Source: CAZDET01 sp964504335
GTDB taxonomy: Bacteria; Bacteroidota; Bacteroidia; Chitinophagales; Saprospiraceae
Reading direction: 5' to 3'
NCBI GenBank assembly: GCA_964504335.1
Contig: CAZDET010000038.1
Location: forward strand, 1-48,279
Length of the DNA: 48,279 nt
The notes under the pieces are model-generated. The model saw only the letters and a program-made list of their open reading frames with translations. It had not been told where the DNA came from and did not search any database. A program made the translations under genes and the position numbers. Shown piece after piece: positions 33,091 through 42,037 of the stretch; the first letter of the stretch is position 1; each line of letters opens with the position of its first letter.

Positions 33091-35115
33091 TTACGTGCGA
33101 CTTCGACGCAGCACAATTTGCGTTTCCTGAATCTCGTGCACCCGATCGAAAAAGGCCTTTAAAAATTCGTACTCCTCCGGTGCAAATTGCAGCCGGTCTA
33201 CGTGGAGCGATGCCTTCACGATCAGTTGATTTCCCCGAGTGGTTGCGGAGTAGGTAAATCTGACGAGGCCTTCCGGGGTCAATTTCAGGAAGTGATCTTC
33301 CGGCAATTCTTCCAGCACGTAGCCGTTGGGTAAGTGGTAGGTGAGAACAACGTGATCTGCGCTAGCGTAGGGTATATCTACCGGGTAAGTGCGTTCGGCC
33401 AGTGAAAAGAGCTGCCCTTCCAAAACCGGGAGTAGCAATGGCCTCAGATACATGTAATCCCCGATTACCTCTGCGGCGGGAACGGAGCAATCTACGGCTA
33501 CCTGCAAGTGCGGGGCTGCGTCCTGTAAATCGAATGTGCGGACTTCCGCTTCCGGATAGTACTTGAGGAATTGACGTACGAGCGGACGTTCGTGGGGTTC
33601 CTCCGCCTTCAGATCGGCTTGCCCCGCCGCCGCCGCATAACTTCCCATGCGCCGGCGGATGGTTCCCTCCACCCAACCGTCGTCGCGAAGGTGCACTTCC
33701 CCCATCGTGACCTGCTTACTCTTCGGCCCTGCAATATCCACAAATCGGGGCTGGTCCGGATCGACTAACCACCCGCGGTGGTTAAGTGCATCCGTGCGCG
33801 GCAATCCCAGCGCGCGCAGGGGTTGGCCGGCATCCACCCAAATGGGGCCTCCTTCCGACTCGGGCAATTCCACCAGGATCATCAGGTGGTTGAAGGCGCC
33901 GTCGAGCGGAAAGAATTCCCACAATTGGCCATTATCGCGGGTACTTACCAAAACCGGATAGGCCTCGATACCGGCCCGCTTCAGGAGAGCCAGCACCATG
34001 AGGTTGATCGCTCCCGAGTTTCCTTCGCCCTTCTCGAATGCATCGTCCAACTTATTGGAAACTCCAATGTCATAATGACCGTTCCACTGCACCAATTCGT
34101 TGATGCGATCGTAGATGACCGCCACCTTTTCGCGATCCGTCGATGCTTTTTCCACTTCCGGCAGGATCGCTTCGGCTAGTTTCTTGTGTTTGTTTTTGCG
34201 CGAAAATTGCTTTCCGAAATAATTGCTTTCCATCAGCCGCTCGGCCAGCTTTGGCCAGGTGTTTAGCAAATTTTCGGCGGGTCTGTTCGGGAGTTGAATG
34301 GCGGATAATTGCATGCGTACTTGTGGTAAATAATCCTCGATACTTGTCATGTATGGCTCCACCCGGTAGGCCGGTACCTCCTGCATGCTCTGGACCGTTT
34401 TTTGGAACTCGATATCCAAATCCCTCAACGAGCTCCCTCCAGCTGCCACTATACCTCGCATGTATACAGGCAGGGCCCCCGCTGCGACGGATACCTGCCG
34501 TTCGATCGATTCGTTTTTGGTGTTCCCCAGATCAGCCGGCACCTGATTGATCGATACGTACCGAAACCAATTAGGGATAAGGGTGCTGAACTGACTAAAT
34601 CGAACGGGAATTTCCTCCTGAAAATACCAATTCGGCAAATTGAATGTATTCTTGCTGGCAAGGGTGTATCGGAACTCGATGATCGCCCCCTCGCAAACCT
34701 GCGGAAATGTGAACTTGATCGTTTCGAAGACTTCGCTGGCGTCATCGACGAAAAAGTCATCTTTCCGAAGAGCAATTCGATTTCCGTTTGGTAAAATAAT
34801 CTGAGCTTTCAATTCCCGATACTTCTGAGAATCGGATATCCGGAATAGCTCGACATCGGCGTGGCTGTAACCCGCTTTGGAAAGAATTTTCACCCGGCGG
34901 TGCCTCTTGAAAATCTGGTAAAGACCATCGAGTTCAAACTCGAAAGTAACAAAACCGAAATCGCCCAAGACGGCGGCAGCAGCGGTAGAATCAACGGGAT
35001 AGCTGGTCATTTGAAGATCGGCGGCTTCCACTTCCCCCCAGCGCATTAATTGCTGAGAAAAGGCGATCAATGGCAGGGAAGCAACCAGCAGCGCCGTGAA
35101 CAGGATACGTAACAT
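33091..35115 (-). CDS. Secreted DUF3857/transglutaminase-like protein, Ser form
   Basis: A 674-residue exported protein (signal about 1-20, LIAFSQ) with the same DUF3857, transglutaminase-core and C-terminal beta-domain order as the downstream gene. At the catalytic position it reads GEGNSGAINLM, so the nucleophile is Ser367 rather than Cys; His (GAFNHLMIL, H410) and Asp (PIWVDAG, D428) are kept. It is therefore probably not a normal cysteine transglutaminase or peptidase; it could bind the same substrate without cleaving it. It ends 37 bp before its Cys-containing paralogue. Confidence 0.83.
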   Translation of the reverse strand: MLRILFTALLVASLPLIAFSQQLMRWGEVEAADLQMTSYPVDSTAAAAVLGDFGFVTFEFELDGLYQIFKRHRRVKILSKAGYSHADVELFRISDSQKYRELKAQIILPNGNRIALRKDDFFVDDASEVFETIKFTFPQVCEGAIIEFRYTLASKNTFNLPNWYFQEEIPVRFSQFSTLIPNWFRYVSINQVPADLGNTKNESIERQVSVAAGALPVYMRGIVAAGGSSLRDLDIEFQKTVQSMQEVPAYRVEPYMTSIEDYLPQVRMQLSAIQLPNRPAENLLNTWPKLAERLMESNYFGKQFSRKNKHKKLAEAILPEVEKASTDREKVAVIYDRINELVQWNGHYDIGVSNKLDDAFEKGEGNSGAINLMVLALLKRAGIEAYPVLVSTRDNGQLWEFFPLDGAFNHLMILVELPESEGGPIWVDAGQPLRALGLPRTDALNHRGWLVDPDQPRFVDIAGPKSKQVTMGEVHLRDDGWVEGTIRRRMGSYAAAAGQADLKAEEPHERPLVRQFLKYYPEAEVRTFDLQDAAPHLQVAVDCSVPAAEVIGDYMYLRPLLLPVLEGQLFSLAERTYPVDIPYASADHVVLTYHLPNGYVLEELPEDHFLKLTPEGLVRFTYSATTRGNQLIVKASLHVDRLQFAPEEYEFLKAFFDRVHEIQETQIVLRRSRT

Positions 35116-35194
35116 TAGGTTCTAGGTGTTGTTTTTGGTGTTAATGCTCAAATACTTAAGCATCTTGGGTATACTGCAAATATCTGTTGGGAGG

Positions 35195-35259
35195 CAATTG
35201 TACAGTCGGATTTGTCGACTAGTCTCCCCGAAAAGTCGACAAATCCGATTTTACAATTG
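35195..35259. repeat. 25-bp inverted repeat M (hairpin)
   Basis: Arms 35195-35219 and 35235-35259 are complementary at 22 of 25 positions, with a 15-nt loop. Each arm runs from CAATTG to GTCGAC. It lies between the thioredoxin-like gene and the DUF3857 gene on the same strand and could be a terminator without a T tract. It resembles the octamer pairs in form, but an 8-bp period is not clear. Confidence 0.7.
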
Positions 35260-35370
35260 GCCCCTAGCTACAATCAGGTGTAACTACTGATGATAATATC
35301 TACCAGTATACGGCCAGGCTCCCGGAAAGTAGGATTGTCAAAATTGGGCGGTGCAAGTTCAGTCTCCGAC

Positions 35371-35928
35371 TCAGACCTTCCACTTGATATTACATCCGCC
35401 GCTCGGATACTGTTTTTCCGGAGCGGGCTGGCCGGCCAGCATTCGGTCGATGGCAGCGCGCAGGTCTTCGCCGGTGAGCGGCACGTTGTTGCCGGGGCGG
35501 CTACCATCCAGCCGACCGCGGTAGTAAAGGCGCAAATCAGCATCGAACAGGTAAATATCCGGTGTGCAGGCGGCATCGTAGGCACGGGCTACGGATTGAT
35601 CCTCGTCGAATAAGTAGGGAAATGCATAGCCCACTTCCGCCGCATGCCGCTTCATGTTTTCGGGGCTGTCGGCCGGGTACTTCTCCACATCGTTGGAGCT
35701 GATGCCGATGGTGGCAATGCCCCGCTCGCGGTATGCATTCGTCAGGCGGACGAGTTCCTCATTGACGTGCAGCACATAGGGGCAATGGTTGCACAAAAAC
35801 AGAATCAACGTACCTTGCTCGCCCTTGGCCGACTGGAGGCTCACGGGTGCCCCACTGACGGTATCGGGAAGCGTGAAATCAGGAGCCTGGGTGCCCAGCT
35901 CAATCATTGTAGATTCGGTAAATGCCAT
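35371..35928 (-). CDS. Thioredoxin-fold (AhpC/TSA-like) protein
   Basis: A 185-residue protein of the peroxiredoxin/thioredoxin superfamily. The N-terminal MIELGTQAPDFTLPD is typical of AhpC/TSA-like proteins. The redox motif is FLCNHCPYV, a CxxC (C46, C49) as in the NHCPYV subgroup, which is common in Bacteroidota. No signal peptide, so cytoplasmic. The likely role is a thiol-disulfide reductase or peroxidase; the exact partner is unknown. The frame continues upstream to 36093, but the extra sequence is low-complexity antisense to VanY, so I start at the ATG at 35928. It follows the VanY-type gene by 49 bp. Confidence 0.87.
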   Translation of the reverse strand: MAFTESTMIELGTQAPDFTLPDTVSGAPVSLQSAKGEQGTLILFLCNHCPYVLHVNEELVRLTNAYRERGIATIGISSNDVEKYPADSPENMKRHAAEVGYAFPYLFDEDQSVARAYDAACTPDIYLFDADLRLYYRGRLDGSRPGNNVPLTGEDLRAAIDRMLAGQPAPEKQYPSGGCNIKWKV

Positions 35929-35977
35929 GATGCTGTTTTTCCTTCTAGGACGTTTGGGAGGAGGATTAGGTTGAGGG

Positions 35978-36799
35978 TTATTGGCAGGCGGGGTTGATGC
36001 CCAGCACGTAGTTTGCCACCACATCGATAGCAACGGCCGCCTCGGCCCCCTGAAATCCGCTGATCTCGTCGTTAGATAAGTGGCTGGCAGCAAACTCCGT
36101 CAGCGGTTGGGCCAGGGGGAGGTAGCTCCAATGCCAGCGCTCTTCGTTGTAGCCGTTGGGCCGCTCGGGGCCTTTGGCCGAATAGGGTTGGCAGAAGCCG
36201 TACTCCGCAGCGTTCGCCTGCAGCCAATCGTATACTTTTTTGCCCGGCCCCTGTTCGAAATAGCGATTGTTGAGGTTGTTCAGATCAATATCTGTTCCCC
36301 AATGGTGCCGACTCGTCCCCGGCATCGAACTGTAACGCAAAATAGCCAGCGCCCGATCGCCGGGCTCCGGATAGGCTTCCGGGGCACTTTCCGACCCCTC
36401 CAGCAAGCGCTCTCCGATCCACTTGGCCTCCCAAATCGTCTTCTGTCGATTGAAATTGCGCGTAGCACTTACGATCGTTAGGGCAACCCCTGCTTCCGCA
36501 GCGGCGCGGTGCATCAGTTGAAAGGCCTCGTAGGTCTCCCGCCGCAAGTAGTACGTCTGATCGCCATCGGTATAGGCATTATCAACTACGACAAAATCCG
36601 GATGCTCCGCCGGGTTAAATTGCCCCATTACATAACTCTCCGTGAAGCGCGGTTCGCTGGGCAGGCTGTCCTGTACAGCATCTGCCACGTCAACTACGGC
36701 CTCGTATTGCTGCACTGCTTCCTCTTTCGATTGGGCACAGCCCAGGAGCAATAATGAACCTACGATAATAATCCAGCTGTAAGGAGGGGAAGTAGACAT
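35978..36799 (-). CDS. VanY-type D,D-carboxypeptidase lipoprotein
   Basis: A 273-residue lipoprotein: the hydrophobic N-terminus ends in LLLGC (lipid-modified C21). The catalytic domain matches the VanY/M15B peptidases that trim the terminal D-Ala of peptidoglycan stem peptides. Zinc-site motifs are SRHHWGTDID (the SxHxxGxAxD signature) and ERWHWSY (the second His region); VSATRNFNRQ is the family's conserved substrate-side segment. The start is set at the Met of MSTSPPYSW (36799), since it places the lipobox at the usual distance. It follows the 472-residue protein by 56 bp on the same strand. Confidence 0.88.
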   Translation of the reverse strand: MSTSPPYSWIIIVGSLLLLGCAQSKEEAVQQYEAVVDVADAVQDSLPSEPRFTESYVMGQFNPAEHPDFVVVDNAYTDGDQTYYLRRETYEAFQLMHRAAAEAGVALTIVSATRNFNRQKTIWEAKWIGERLLEGSESAPEAYPEPGDRALAILRYSSMPGTSRHHWGTDIDLNNLNNRYFEQGPGKKVYDWLQANAAEYGFCQPYSAKGPERPNGYNEERWHWSYLPLAQPLTEFAASHLSNDEISGFQGAEAAVAIDVVANYVLGINPACQ

Positions 36800-36855
36800 A
36801 TTGGCTGAGTTGTAAAGAGTCAAGAAATGCGTTAACGCCGTCTTCGACGTTGCTA

Positions 36856-38274
36856 TTAATAATCAAAAGCGAGGCGTTCGCTGGGATATCCAAACAGGTA
36901 CTTTTCCTTCACTAAGCTGGCCACACGCGAAGGCACCAGTGTTTCCCAGTTGTTTTCTCCTGACTGAAGCATATTGAGCACTTCCTTGCTGAATATGTGG
37001 AGAATGTCGGGGTTGAAATCGGTGATATCGACGATTTGACCGCTGTCGATAAGGTGGCGGTAGATAAACTTGACGCCTTCGGGAATCGGCAGAATATTGG
37101 TCGTCATTAATTCGGCACTGCCCTCCTGGAGCGCGGGATAGATGTAAAACTTGACGTTTCGGGTAAACAGCGCTCCGAAGGCGGACAGCAACCGGCCGTC
37201 CATGTTTTGGTAGTATTTATCGTTGAGGAGTTCGAGCAACTCGCGCACGCCTAGCACGATGCCCACCTTGCGCACCTTGAATTCCGAGAGGTACGAAATG
37301 AGCTTCTGGTGCTCGTCGGTACTAGATATGACCACCGTCTGCCCCAATTCGTTGAGGAGTTCGGCGCGATCGAGAAAATCGCGCTCATCGAGATCGGCGG
37401 TTTCCTGGAGGTTACCCAGGGTGAGCTCCGTCAATAAATAAGATCGGGCGGGCTCGACTTCGTCTTCGTGGCGAAACTGTGCATAGCCCGCCTTGATCAT
37501 ATCCATGTTTACCAGGGTAGCGGGCCGGAAACTACCGCGAACGATCATTACGTACTTTTTGTACAGGAATTCGCTGGCGTGCACGTTGCGCCCGTCGGGG
37601 CCAAACATGGCGAAATCCGTAAGCCCGTGCTTCACCAGCCAGAGGCTGAGCAGGCGATTGTCGAGGTGATCAAAATCGGGTCCGCGCAGGTGGATCATAT
37701 CTATTGCCACCCGCCCCTGCAAGCTATCCATCAGCGACTGGAGCATCATTTCCGGATCTTCGTGGTAGTGGTAGCAGGCGTAAATCATGTTTACCCCAAG
37801 CGTACCGATCGCTTGCTGCTGCAACTGGTTATCGTTGTCGAGCATCCGTACGTGGAGCACCATGTCGTTGGTCTCGCTTTCGGGACGCAACTGAAAGCGC
37901 AGCCCCAGCCAGCCGTCGCCGCTGATTGTTCGTTGGAAGTTGATAGCGGCGATGGTATCGGCAAATACGAAAAAGCTGGTGTCGGGCCGGTCGTGGCGCA
38001 GCCGTTCCTGCATGAGGGCATACTCGTGGTTGAGCATTTTGTACAGCCGCGACTCACAGACGTAGCGTCCGCTGGGCTCTACGCCGTAAATTTGATCGGA
38101 ATACACCTTGTCGTATGCCGACATGGTCTTGGCAATGGTCCCTGCGGCAGCCCCCACCTGAAAAAAGTGGCGGGCCACTTCCTGACCGGCGCCAATTTCG
38201 GCAAAGGTCCCGTAGATGCTGTTATCGAGGTTGATTTCGAGGGCTTTCTGTTCGGTTTCGAGCAGTTGGCGCAT
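36856..38274 (-). CDS. Highly conserved Bacteroidota protein of unknown function
   Basis: A 472-residue soluble protein without signal or membrane segments. From memory, near-identical proteins occur throughout Bacteroidota, starting with the same IYGTFAEIGAGQEVARHFFQ and KTMSAYDKVYSD segments and with SRLYKMLNHEY, WLGLRFQLRP and EFLYKKYVMIVRG further on. Databases sometimes label it a nicotinate or nicotinamide mononucleotide adenylyltransferase, but I see no HxGH motif, so I do not accept that. The strong conservation suggests a core role. It has its own TATCTTTG box, divergent from mnmG, and may start a transcript that includes VanY and the thioredoxin-like gene. Confidence 0.85.
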   Translation of the reverse strand: MRQLLETEQKALEINLDNSIYGTFAEIGAGQEVARHFFQVGAAAGTIAKTMSAYDKVYSDQIYGVEPSGRYVCESRLYKMLNHEYALMQERLRHDRPDTSFFVFADTIAAINFQRTISGDGWLGLRFQLRPESETNDMVLHVRMLDNDNQLQQQAIGTLGVNMIYACYHYHEDPEMMLQSLMDSLQGRVAIDMIHLRGPDFDHLDNRLLSLWLVKHGLTDFAMFGPDGRNVHASEFLYKKYVMIVRGSFRPATLVNMDMIKAGYAQFRHEDEVEPARSYLLTELTLGNLQETADLDERDFLDRAELLNELGQTVVISSTDEHQKLISYLSEFKVRKVGIVLGVRELLELLNDKYYQNMDGRLLSAFGALFTRNVKFYIYPALQEGSAELMTTNILPIPEGVKFIYRHLIDSGQIVDITDFNPDILHIFSKEVLNMLQSGENNWETLVPSRVASLVKEKYLFGYPSERLAFDY

Positions 38275-38299
38275 TGATTGGGTGGTTTTTAGCGGCGAT

Positions 38300-38307
38300 C
38301 AAAGATA
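38300..38307 (-). promoter_or_regulatory. Minus-7 box of the 472-residue protein gene
   Basis: TATCTTTG on the minus strand is a perfect TAnnTTTG element, 26-33 bp upstream of the ATG. It is back to back with the mnmG promoter. Confidence 0.5.
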
Positions 38308-38331
38308 ACGAGAAGATAGGCTGATCTTGAA

Positions 38332-38367
38332 TTCGTTTAAGCGAATAAACGAAAATAGGTAGTTTTG
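38332..38367 (+). promoter_or_regulatory. mnmG promoter with inverted repeat between the boxes
   Basis: A TTTA minus-33 (38336-38339) and a perfect TAGTTTTG minus-7 (38360-38367) are 20 bp apart. An exact inverted repeat, TTCGTTTA (38332-38339) and TAAACGAA (38346-38353) with a 6-bp centre, covers the minus-33 box and half the spacer, in the place of an operator. The CGTTTA word is the same as in octamer pair H. Confidence 0.6.
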
Positions 38368-38415
38368 CACCCATTTTCGCATTTATGATGTTAGCAAGGA
38401 GATAAGAAAATACGG

Positions 38416-40281
38416 ATGTTTCCCACATACGACGTCATAGTAGTAGGAGCCGGCCACGCCGGCAGTGAGGCAGCGGTGGCGGCGGCCAACATGGGGTCGC
38501 GCGTCATGCTGGCGACCATGAATATGCAAACCATTGCCCAAATGTCGTGCAACCCGGCGATGGGCGGGGTGGCAAAGGGCCAGATCGTTCGGGAAATCGA
38601 TGCGCTGGGAGGCTATTCCGGAATCGTGACCGACCGGACGGCCGTGCAGTTTCGCATGCTGAACCGCTCAAAAGGCCCAGCCATGTGGAGCCCGCGGGCG
38701 CAAAGCGACCGGCTGCGCTTTGCGGAAACCTGGCGCCAAATGCTGGAGGCCCATCCCAATATCGACTTCTGGCAGGAAATGATCACGGGCCTGATCGTGA
38801 AGGATGGGCGCGTGCAAGGTGTCCGCACCGGACTGGGCCTGGAAATTCCCGGGCGGGCCGTGGTACTGACCAACGGCACCTTCCTCAACGGACTCATCCA
38901 CATCGGCGAAAAACAATTCGGCGGCGGCCGGGCCGGTGAGCGGGCCGCTACCGGAATCACGGAACAACTCATCGAACTCGGCTTCGAATCCGGCCGCATG
39001 AAAACGGGAACCCCTCCCCGCATCGACGGCCGTACCCTCGATTACTCCAAAATGGAAGTCCAGGAGGGCGATGCCAACCCCGGCACCTTCAGCTATACCG
39101 ACACCCCGGCCCTGGAGCGGCAATTGCCCTGCCACATCGCCTACACCAGCACGGAGGTGCACGATACTCTCCGCACCGGCTTCGATCGCTCGCCGATGTT
39201 CAATGGCCGCATCCGCGGGCTGGGGCCCCGCTACTGCCCCTCCATCGAGGATAAAATCGACCGCTTCGCCGACCGCGACCGACATCAGTTGTTCGTCGAA
39301 CCCGAAGGCTGGAATACCTGCGAAATTTACGTGAATGGCTTCAGCTCCTCTCTACCCGAAGATGTGCAGTACGATGCGTTGCGCAAAGTACCCGGTTTTG
39401 AACACATGAAGATGTTTCGGCCCGGTTATGCCATTGAATACGACTTTTTCCCGCCTACGCAACTGCGTCCCACGCTGGAGACCCGACTGGTAAAAAACTT
39501 ATTCTTCGCCGGCCAAATCAACGGGACAACTGGCTACGAAGAGGCCGGAGGACAAGGGCTGATCGCCGGTATCAATGCCCATCTGGCCATCCAGGAAGCA
39601 GAGCCCTTTATTCTCAAGCGATCCGAAGCGTACATCGGCGTGCTGATCGACGACCTGATCAACAAGGGCACGAAGGAGCCCTACCGCATGTTTACCTCCC
39701 GCGCAGAATACCGGATTTTACTCCGACAAGACAACGCTGATCTACGCCTCACGCCCCTTGCACACGCACTCGGCATGCAGGGGATGGAGCAACGCGTGGA
39801 CCGCGTGCGCGAGAAAGAGACCAACACCGGGCGGATCGAATCGTTCCTCCAGGACTACAGCGTTGATCCGGATCAGGTGAATGGCTATTTGGCGAGCATC
39901 GGCTCCTCCCCACTGAAGCAAAAAGTCAAGCTGGATGGGGTGCTGGCGCGTCCACATGTATCGCTGGATGCCCTGCGGGAAGTGTTACCGGAGGTCGATA
40001 CCTTCCTTCGCCCATTCGATTCAGAAACGGTGGACCTGGCCGAAATCAACCGCAAATACGATGGCTACATCAAGCGGGAACGCGAGATGGTCGACAAAAT
40101 GCTGCGCCTGGAAAATATCCGGTTGCACGATCATTTCGATTACCAGCAAATTACCAGCCTTAGTAAAGAAGCACGGGAGAAGCTGTCGCAGCTACGTCCG
40201 GTTACTGTGGGGCAGGCCAGCCGCATCAGCGGGGTCAGCCCGGCCGATATCTCCGTGTTGTTGGTGCACATGGGCCGATAA
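38416..40281 (+). CDS. mnmG: tRNA uridine-5-carboxymethylaminomethyl modification protein MnmG
   Basis: Predicted 621-residue FAD protein that, with MnmE, installs the cmnm5 group on U34 of certain tRNAs. Signatures are VIVVGAGHAGSEAA at the N-terminus (FAD binding), SCNPAMGG and KGPAMWSPRAQ. The Cys pair region ends with YCPSIEDKI, followed by FFAGQINGTTGYEEAGGQG and the C-terminal helical domain with LSKEAREKL and RISGVSPADIS. The length is normal for MnmG (about 620-630). It has its own promoter and is convergent with the EamA gene, only 3 bp apart. Confidence 0.96.
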   Translation: MFPTYDVIVVGAGHAGSEAAVAAANMGSRVMLATMNMQTIAQMSCNPAMGGVAKGQIVREIDALGGYSGIVTDRTAVQFRMLNRSKGPAMWSPRAQSDRLRFAETWRQMLEAHPNIDFWQEMITGLIVKDGRVQGVRTGLGLEIPGRAVVLTNGTFLNGLIHIGEKQFGGGRAGERAATGITEQLIELGFESGRMKTGTPPRIDGRTLDYSKMEVQEGDANPGTFSYTDTPALERQLPCHIAYTSTEVHDTLRTGFDRSPMFNGRIRGLGPRYCPSIEDKIDRFADRDRHQLFVEPEGWNTCEIYVNGFSSSLPEDVQYDALRKVPGFEHMKMFRPGYAIEYDFFPPTQLRPTLETRLVKNLFFAGQINGTTGYEEAGGQGLIAGINAHLAIQEAEPFILKRSEAYIGVLIDDLINKGTKEPYRMFTSRAEYRILLRQDNADLRLTPLAHALGMQGMEQRVDRVREKETNTGRIESFLQDYSVDPDQVNGYLASIGSSPLKQKVKLDGVLARPHVSLDALREVLPEVDTFLRPFDSETVDLAEINRKYDGYIKREREMVDKMLRLENIRLHDHFDYQQITSLSKEAREKLSQLRPVTVGQASRISGVSPADISVLLVHMGR

Positions 40282-40284
40282 TGG

Positions 40285-41196
40285 CTATGTGGCTGCTCGT
40301 TTTCGATAGCTCACCAGGGCCACTCCCGTAAAAATCAGTGCCGCACCTCCAATTTTTACGGCGCTCAGCGACTCTTGCCCGAGCCCCAGGGCTATGATGG
40401 CTGCCAATACCGGCTGCAAATACACATAGATACTAACGGTGGACGCATTGACCCGGCCGAGCGCGTAAGTGTTGAGTAGGTAAGTCATAAAGGTGGTACA
40501 GATGACCACAAATACGACTGCCGCTACAATCCCCGGGGTGAAGGTCATCCAGGATACTTCCAACAAGCGGTATCCTCCAATCGGCAACACAATCAGCGAC
40601 CCAACGGCAAACACCCATTTAATGACCGTTAGGGGCTGATAACGAGCCATCAGTGATTTGACAAGCACCAAAAACAAGCCAAAGGACGTGGCATTGAGCG
40701 CCACCAGCACGTTGCCCCACAATTGCTGCGAATCAAAGCTTACTTCTCTTTGGTAGGTGATAATTAAAATGGCTCCTGCCGCCCCCAGTAATATGCCAAA
40801 TACCTTTCGCGGAGTAATCCGCTCCGCTAGCAATAACGCCGAAAACAACAACACGACAATCGGGACAATTGTCATCAGTAGGCTGGCGTTGATGGGAGTA
40901 GTCCGCTTGAGGCCACTGAAAAACAGCAACATATTCAATACCACCCCAAATACGGCACAAAGAGCCACGCGCAGCGCATCCGACCGGTGCAACCGCTCCC
41001 GAATGAAGAGCGCGTGAAACAACCAAAAAAGCGCCGTAGCCCCCAGAATCCGCACTACAATGAACGGTAGCGGTGCCAGATAGCCCGGATCTAAAACCAG
41101 TTTGGCAATGGTGTAATTGGCCCCGTAAATCAATGCGACGGTGAAGAGCGCAGCGTGGGCCCGCACGTCAAACGCCCGGGTGGAGAGTGTAGACAT
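40285..41196 (-). CDS. DMT-family (EamA) transporter
   Basis: A 303-residue inner-membrane protein with ten predicted helices in two EamA repeats, typical of drug/metabolite exporters. The substrate cannot be inferred. Typical elements are ALIYGANYTIAK in the first repeat and TPRKVFGILLGAAGAILI before the midpoint. A longer frame reaches 41286, but I start at ATG 41196 (MSTLSTRAF), since the additional 30 residues do not fit the family and run into the opposite promoter region. Confidence 0.88.
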   Translation of the reverse strand: MSTLSTRAFDVRAHAALFTVALIYGANYTIAKLVLDPGYLAPLPFIVVRILGATALFWLFHALFIRERLHRSDALRVALCAVFGVVLNMLLFFSGLKRTTPINASLLMTIVPIVVLLFSALLLAERITPRKVFGILLGAAGAILIITYQREVSFDSQQLWGNVLVALNATSFGLFLVLVKSLMARYQPLTVIKWVFAVGSLIVLPIGGYRLLEVSWMTFTPGIVAAVVFVVICTTFMTYLLNTYALGRVNASTVSIYVYLQPVLAAIIALGLGQESLSAVKIGGAALIFTGVALVSYRKRAAT

Positions 41197-41401
41197 GGCC
41201 GCGAAGATAACCGATTGTGAATTAGCAGTGAGAAAAGAATATCCCAAAAATCGGTCGAAATTCGATTTTAATTCGCAAATTGCCACATATAGACGATTTC
41301 ACTGCTATTTTGTACTTTTAACGGTTGGAAAAGGTCTATCGGGGCAACGACAGCGCCCTACTGGGGTAACCACCGTGAATTACAAACCAAAAAGTATTCT
41401 A

Positions 41402-42037
41402 ATGACCACCATCCCATTTAAATATCTGTTACTCTTCGGCGCCTTGTTTCTGTTGATCCAGCCCGTTGACCTATCGGCACAGGATGGCGAATTGACCAAA
41501 GAGGAAAAGAAACGATGGAAAGATGCTGCCCGCGAATACCGGCGCAACCTTCCCGCCCTCAAGGCTTTAGTGGAGGAGCACGAATACTACCAAAGCGAAA
41601 ACCGCCAGTTGCAGCAGCAAGTCAACGACCTCAATGCGCAGATCAGCAATCGCGAGCGGACAGTAGATGACCTCCAGGAGCAAATTGCGGGCCTTAACCA
41701 GCGCCTCATGGTTGCCGAGGCCTCTAATCAGCAGCGGGACGTGGTTGTCGTTGAGCCTCCGCAGCCGGTTGCCTCTTCTCCTCAGGGCGTCGTGTACCGC
41801 ATTCAGATCGGAGCATACGAAAACAATCAGCTCGATCCGAATCTCAGCAACACCGATGATTTCCGCCTGGAAACCTACGGCAACCTTCAGCGCGTCATAA
41901 TCGGCGAATTGCGCAACTACAACAACGCCCTGACCCTCCGGGACCGCCTCCGCGAAATGGGCGTCAGCGATGCCTTCGTCGTCGCCTACCGCGATGGCGT
42001 CCGCGTCGATGTGGAGGATACGTTGGGAGGACAGTAG
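41402..42037 (+). CDS. Exported coiled-coil protein with SPOR-like domain
   Basis: A 211-residue exported protein: signal peptide to about residue 26 (VDLSAQ), a charged helix, a coiled coil (about 50-100, NRQLQQQVNDLNAQISN and DDLQEQIAGLNQRL), and a C-terminal segment (about 120-211, VVYRIQIGAYENNQL, YGNLQRVIIGELRNYNNALTLRDRLREMG). The latter has the strand-helix plan of SPOR domains that bind denuded glycan strands. The role in peptidoglycan binding is inferred. The ATG at 41402 is chosen because it starts the signal peptide; the frame to 41141 is antisense to EamA. The stop overlaps octamer pair L. Confidence 0.75.
   Translation: MTTIPFKYLLLFGALFLLIQPVDLSAQDGELTKEEKKRWKDAAREYRRNLPALKALVEEHEYYQSENRQLQQQVNDLNAQISNRERTVDDLQEQIAGLNQRLMVAEASNQQRDVVVVEPPQPVASSPQGVVYRIQIGAYENNQLDPNLSNTDDFRLETYGNLQRVIIGELRNYNNALTLRDRLREMGVSDAFVVAYRDGVRVDVEDTLGGQ

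Noticed and set aside
35929..36093. N-terminal extension of the thioredoxin-like protein
   Set aside because: Overlaps the VanY gene end in another frame and is Pro/Arg-rich filler; the family start is at 35928.
36856..38274. Nicotinate/NMN adenylyltransferase assignment
   Set aside because: No HxGH or ISSTxxR-type nucleotidyltransferase motifs found in the translated sequence.
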